A model generated the notes under the pieces. It worked only from the letters and a program-made list of their open reading frames with translations. It was not told the DNA's origin and did not search any database. A program made the translations under genes and the position numbers. A stretch of DNA of 29,489 nt from a virus, in IMG/VR virus record IMGVR_UViG_3300030012_001890, positions 1 through 29,489 of that record; one strand, given 5' to 3'. Below are positions 27,645 through 29,489 of this stretch, piece by piece; position 1 is the first letter of the stretch; every line of letters begins with the position of its first letter.

Positions 27645-29489
27645 CTTTTTCTCCTTCTTCAATATATACTAGCTTCTCGCCAGTAAGTTGTTCTACTAAT
27701 CTTGCCAATTTCATCATATCGACATTGACTTTTTTTAATTTACCCTCTGGTGTATGTCTGGTAGAATGATAAGCAAACGCCATATCTTCTGATGCTCCAT
27801 CAGGTATTAATTCAAAATTGTGTGGTGAGATAGTTGTGGTATTTCCTAACTCATCTAATACTTTTAACTCTCCACCATCGTTAAACAAAAATGCTGTATT
27901 TGCTGCAGCACTTGGATTTGTTCCATTTTCTGAAAATTTTAAATTTCTTTGAGAGTCTATTCTAAATGCTTCTGTACCTCCCGCAGCAAATTGTAAGCTA
28001 TCGTCACTATGTCCATAGGTTATTGCTCCTCTAAAATTGCTATCAGCATCACCAAATCTTATTTGTCCATTTGCTGTTGTGCTGGAATTTATTTGTATAG
28101 AATTATTTGCATTATTGGTTAAAGTTAATAATGAATTAGCATCTGAACTTGAACCTGAAACTGCACTACCTTGAATGTGTAACTTTGTTGCAGGTGATGT
28201 AGTTCCTATACCGACATTACCTGATGAGTTTACAAGCATTCTTGTATCATTATCAGAACCAGCGACACCTATTTGAACACTATCTTGTGCACCAATAATT
28301 ATTGAACCACCACTTGTTTCATTTCTTAAAACAATATCATTTAAAGTAGCACCACTTGCAAAGCTACCATTACCAGCTGGTATTCCTACTCTTAAATTAC
28401 CTGAATTAGCTAATCCTGTATTTTCTAAAATTAATATAGAAGTATTACCATTTGTATTTGAATCTATTTCTAAATTTGCTTGTGGTGATGTAGTGCCTAT
28501 ACCGACTTTATTAGTATCTTTTTGAATAAATAATCCATCAGTACCATCTGCTCTTAAATGTAGTGAGTTATATCCATTTTCATCTACATCAAGTGCATTA
28601 ATTCTATATTCGTCTGTGCTATGTATTGTACCTTTAATACCAGTTGCAGTATCTCCAAAAGCAACATTACCATTTACTTCTAAAGGTGATGCAGGATGTG
28701 TAGTTCCTATGCCAACCTGCCCTGATGAGTTTATTCTCATCTTTTCAGTAGCATTCATACTTCCATCTGAAGTAGAAAATACCAGCTCTCCTTTATCGGT
28801 AGTACTACCAGTATCACAACCTATTATAGCACTATCTCCAGTTGCACTACTATATAAATTTCTAAAATTAATGTTTGCAAAATTAGTACTACCTGCAGTG
28901 CCAACACCGACAACACCTAAAACATCTGCACTTGACGAATGATAAACATATAATCTTTCATTTATATTGCTTGATGCTCCTATACCGACATTACCTGAAT
29001 TGTCAATTCTCATTTTTTCAGTACCAGTTAATGTGGTTTTATTAGGTGCTGTGTAAAATGCTACTGTATTAGCTGCATTTGCAGCACTAACTCCACCACC
29101 AATAATTACTGAATTACCAGTAGCAGATGCAGAACCTGATGTAATTAACATTCCAGCTACTGGTTCTTCTGAATTGGTATAATGTGAACCAAGATAAGTA
29201 CCATATTTTGTTGTAGCATCAGATGTTGTGTTAGAAGCTCTTATGCTATTTGATAATCCTGCTGCAACAACATGTAAAGCACCTGCAGGTGAGTCAGTTC
29301 CTATGCCGACATTATTAGGTGGTGTTAAGTTTAAGTGTCCTGTGCTACCATCTAATGTTATGTAAGCAGCATTATTACCACTACCATCATCACACATAAT
29401 AACTAAGTCGCCATCATCGGTTTGTTGTCTAATGTACATATTCCCACTATTATTTGATATATATGCGTGATTAGAATCGTGTTGCACAC
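27637..29489 (-). CDS. Tail fibre / receptor-binding-like protein with GIGT repeats, partial
   Basis: The frame is open to the right edge, so the N-terminus is missing; a GTG at 29485-29487 is not a convincing start. At least 616 residues are visible. Five copies of 'SG.VGIGT(T/D)SP...L.(V/I)' recur (for example SSGNVGIGTTSPATKLHI) about 50-110 residues apart, separated by Ser/Asn/Gly-rich beta segments. This is the layout of phage fibres that form beta-helical trimers. The C-terminus (PDGASEDMAFAYHSTRHTPE then GKLKKVNVDMMKLARLVEQL) lacks the catalytic pattern of an intramolecular chaperone peptidase. It precedes the small basic gene cluster. Confidence 0.75.
   Translation of the reverse strand, partial: VQHDSNHAYISNNSGNMYIRQQTDDGDLVIMCDDGSGNNAAYITLDGSTGHLNLTPPNNVGIGTDSPAGALHVVAAGLSNSIRASNTTSDATTKYGTYLGSHYTNSEEPVAGMLITSGSASATGNSVIIGGGVSAANAANTVAFYTAPNKTTLTGTEKMRIDNSGNVGIGASSNINERLYVYHSSSADVLGVVGVGTAGSTNFANINFRNLYSSATGDSAIIGCDTGSTTDKGELVFSTSDGSMNATEKMRINSSGQVGIGTTHPASPLEVNGNVAFGDTATGIKGTIHSTDEYRINALDVDENGYNSLHLRADGTDGLFIQKDTNKVGIGTTSPQANLEIDSNTNGNTSILILENTGLANSGNLRVGIPAGNGSFASGATLNDIVLRNETSGGSIIIGAQDSVQIGVAGSDNDTRMLVNSSGNVGIGTTSPATKLHIQGSAVSGSSSDANSLLTLTNNANNSIQINSSTTANGQIRFGDADSNFRGAITYGHSDDSLQFAAGGTEAFRIDSQRNLKFSENGTNPSAAANTAFLFNDGGELKVLDELGNTTTISPHNFELIPDGASEDMAFAYHSTRHTPEGKLKKVNVDMMKLARLVEQLTGEKLVYIEEGEKDG

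Noticed and set aside
28190-29320. DNA-level repeats in the fibre gene (CCTATACCGAC and variants) as a possible recombination array
   Set aside because: They are explained by the repeated protein motif VGIGT and are too diverged and unevenly spaced for a DNA repeat array.
1-29489. tRNA genes, CRISPR arrays, integrase, insertion sequences, reverse transcriptase (diversity-generating element)
   Set aside because: None seen in the gene products or gaps on reading; tRNAs were looked for only by eye in the intergenic stretches.

Overview
This window is most of a tailed-phage genome and carries no bacterial housekeeping genes. It is very A+T-rich (roughly 70% by eye). Genes are tightly packed, with stop and start codons overlapping as ATGA or TAATG almost everywhere. 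The tail genes (major tail protein, frameshifted tail chaperone, tape measure, tail tip) and the absence of a contractile sheath indicate a long non-contractile tail (siphovirus morphology). Several small basic proteins, a GIGT-repeat fibre and the A+T bias resemble uncultured marine phages of low-GC hosts such as SAR11-type alphaproteobacteria. The host assignment is inference. No integrase, transposase, RNA polymerase, DNA polymerase, tRNA or CRISPR array was found.

Layout. (1) 1-543, minus strand: a scaffold-like protein running off the left edge. (2) 612-4034, plus: large terminase, portal, a virion-morphogenesis protein and a small unknown. (3) 4006-5851, minus: a coupled operon that starts with an FmdB-like zinc ribbon, continues through seven tiny, mostly basic or membrane proteins, and ends with a probable small terminase that collides tail-to-tail with module 2. 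(4) 5852-6342: a 491-bp divergent intergenic region with an operator-like palindrome, A+C-rich tracts and short direct repeats, a candidate control region or origin. (5) 6343-15934, plus: the early and replication region. It begins with blocks of unknown small proteins, each block with its own type of ribosome-binding leader and two of them ended by intrinsic terminators. It continues with an HTH regulator, a possible annealing protein, a winged-helix replication initiator, a PD-(D/E)XK nuclease, a zinc-ribbon metallophosphoesterase, a mini SSB-like protein and a Dam-type methylase. (6) 16039-29489, minus: transcribed right to left, a fibre (open at the right edge), small basic proteins, a secreted thioredoxin-like protein, holin and GH108 lysozyme, neck and tail-completion proteins, major tail protein, tail chaperone with -1 frameshift, tape measure, tail tip and a distal tail protein.

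The virion module and the scaffold at the left edge are transcribed in the same direction. If the genome is circular or circularly permuted, the missing capsid gene would lie in the unseen stretch joining the two window ends. Packaging genes (terminase, portal) are therefore split from capsid and tail genes by orientation, and the small terminase is on the opposite strand to the large one.

The most notable items are two nested hairpin structures that look like undescribed RNAs (15281-15429 and 9096-9207), a tail-chaperone frameshift confined to a 12-base window, a 47-residue SEC-C zinc-motif protein, a secreted thioredoxin-fold protein with no CXXC, and an in-frame internal start that may release a paralogue of a neighbouring protein.
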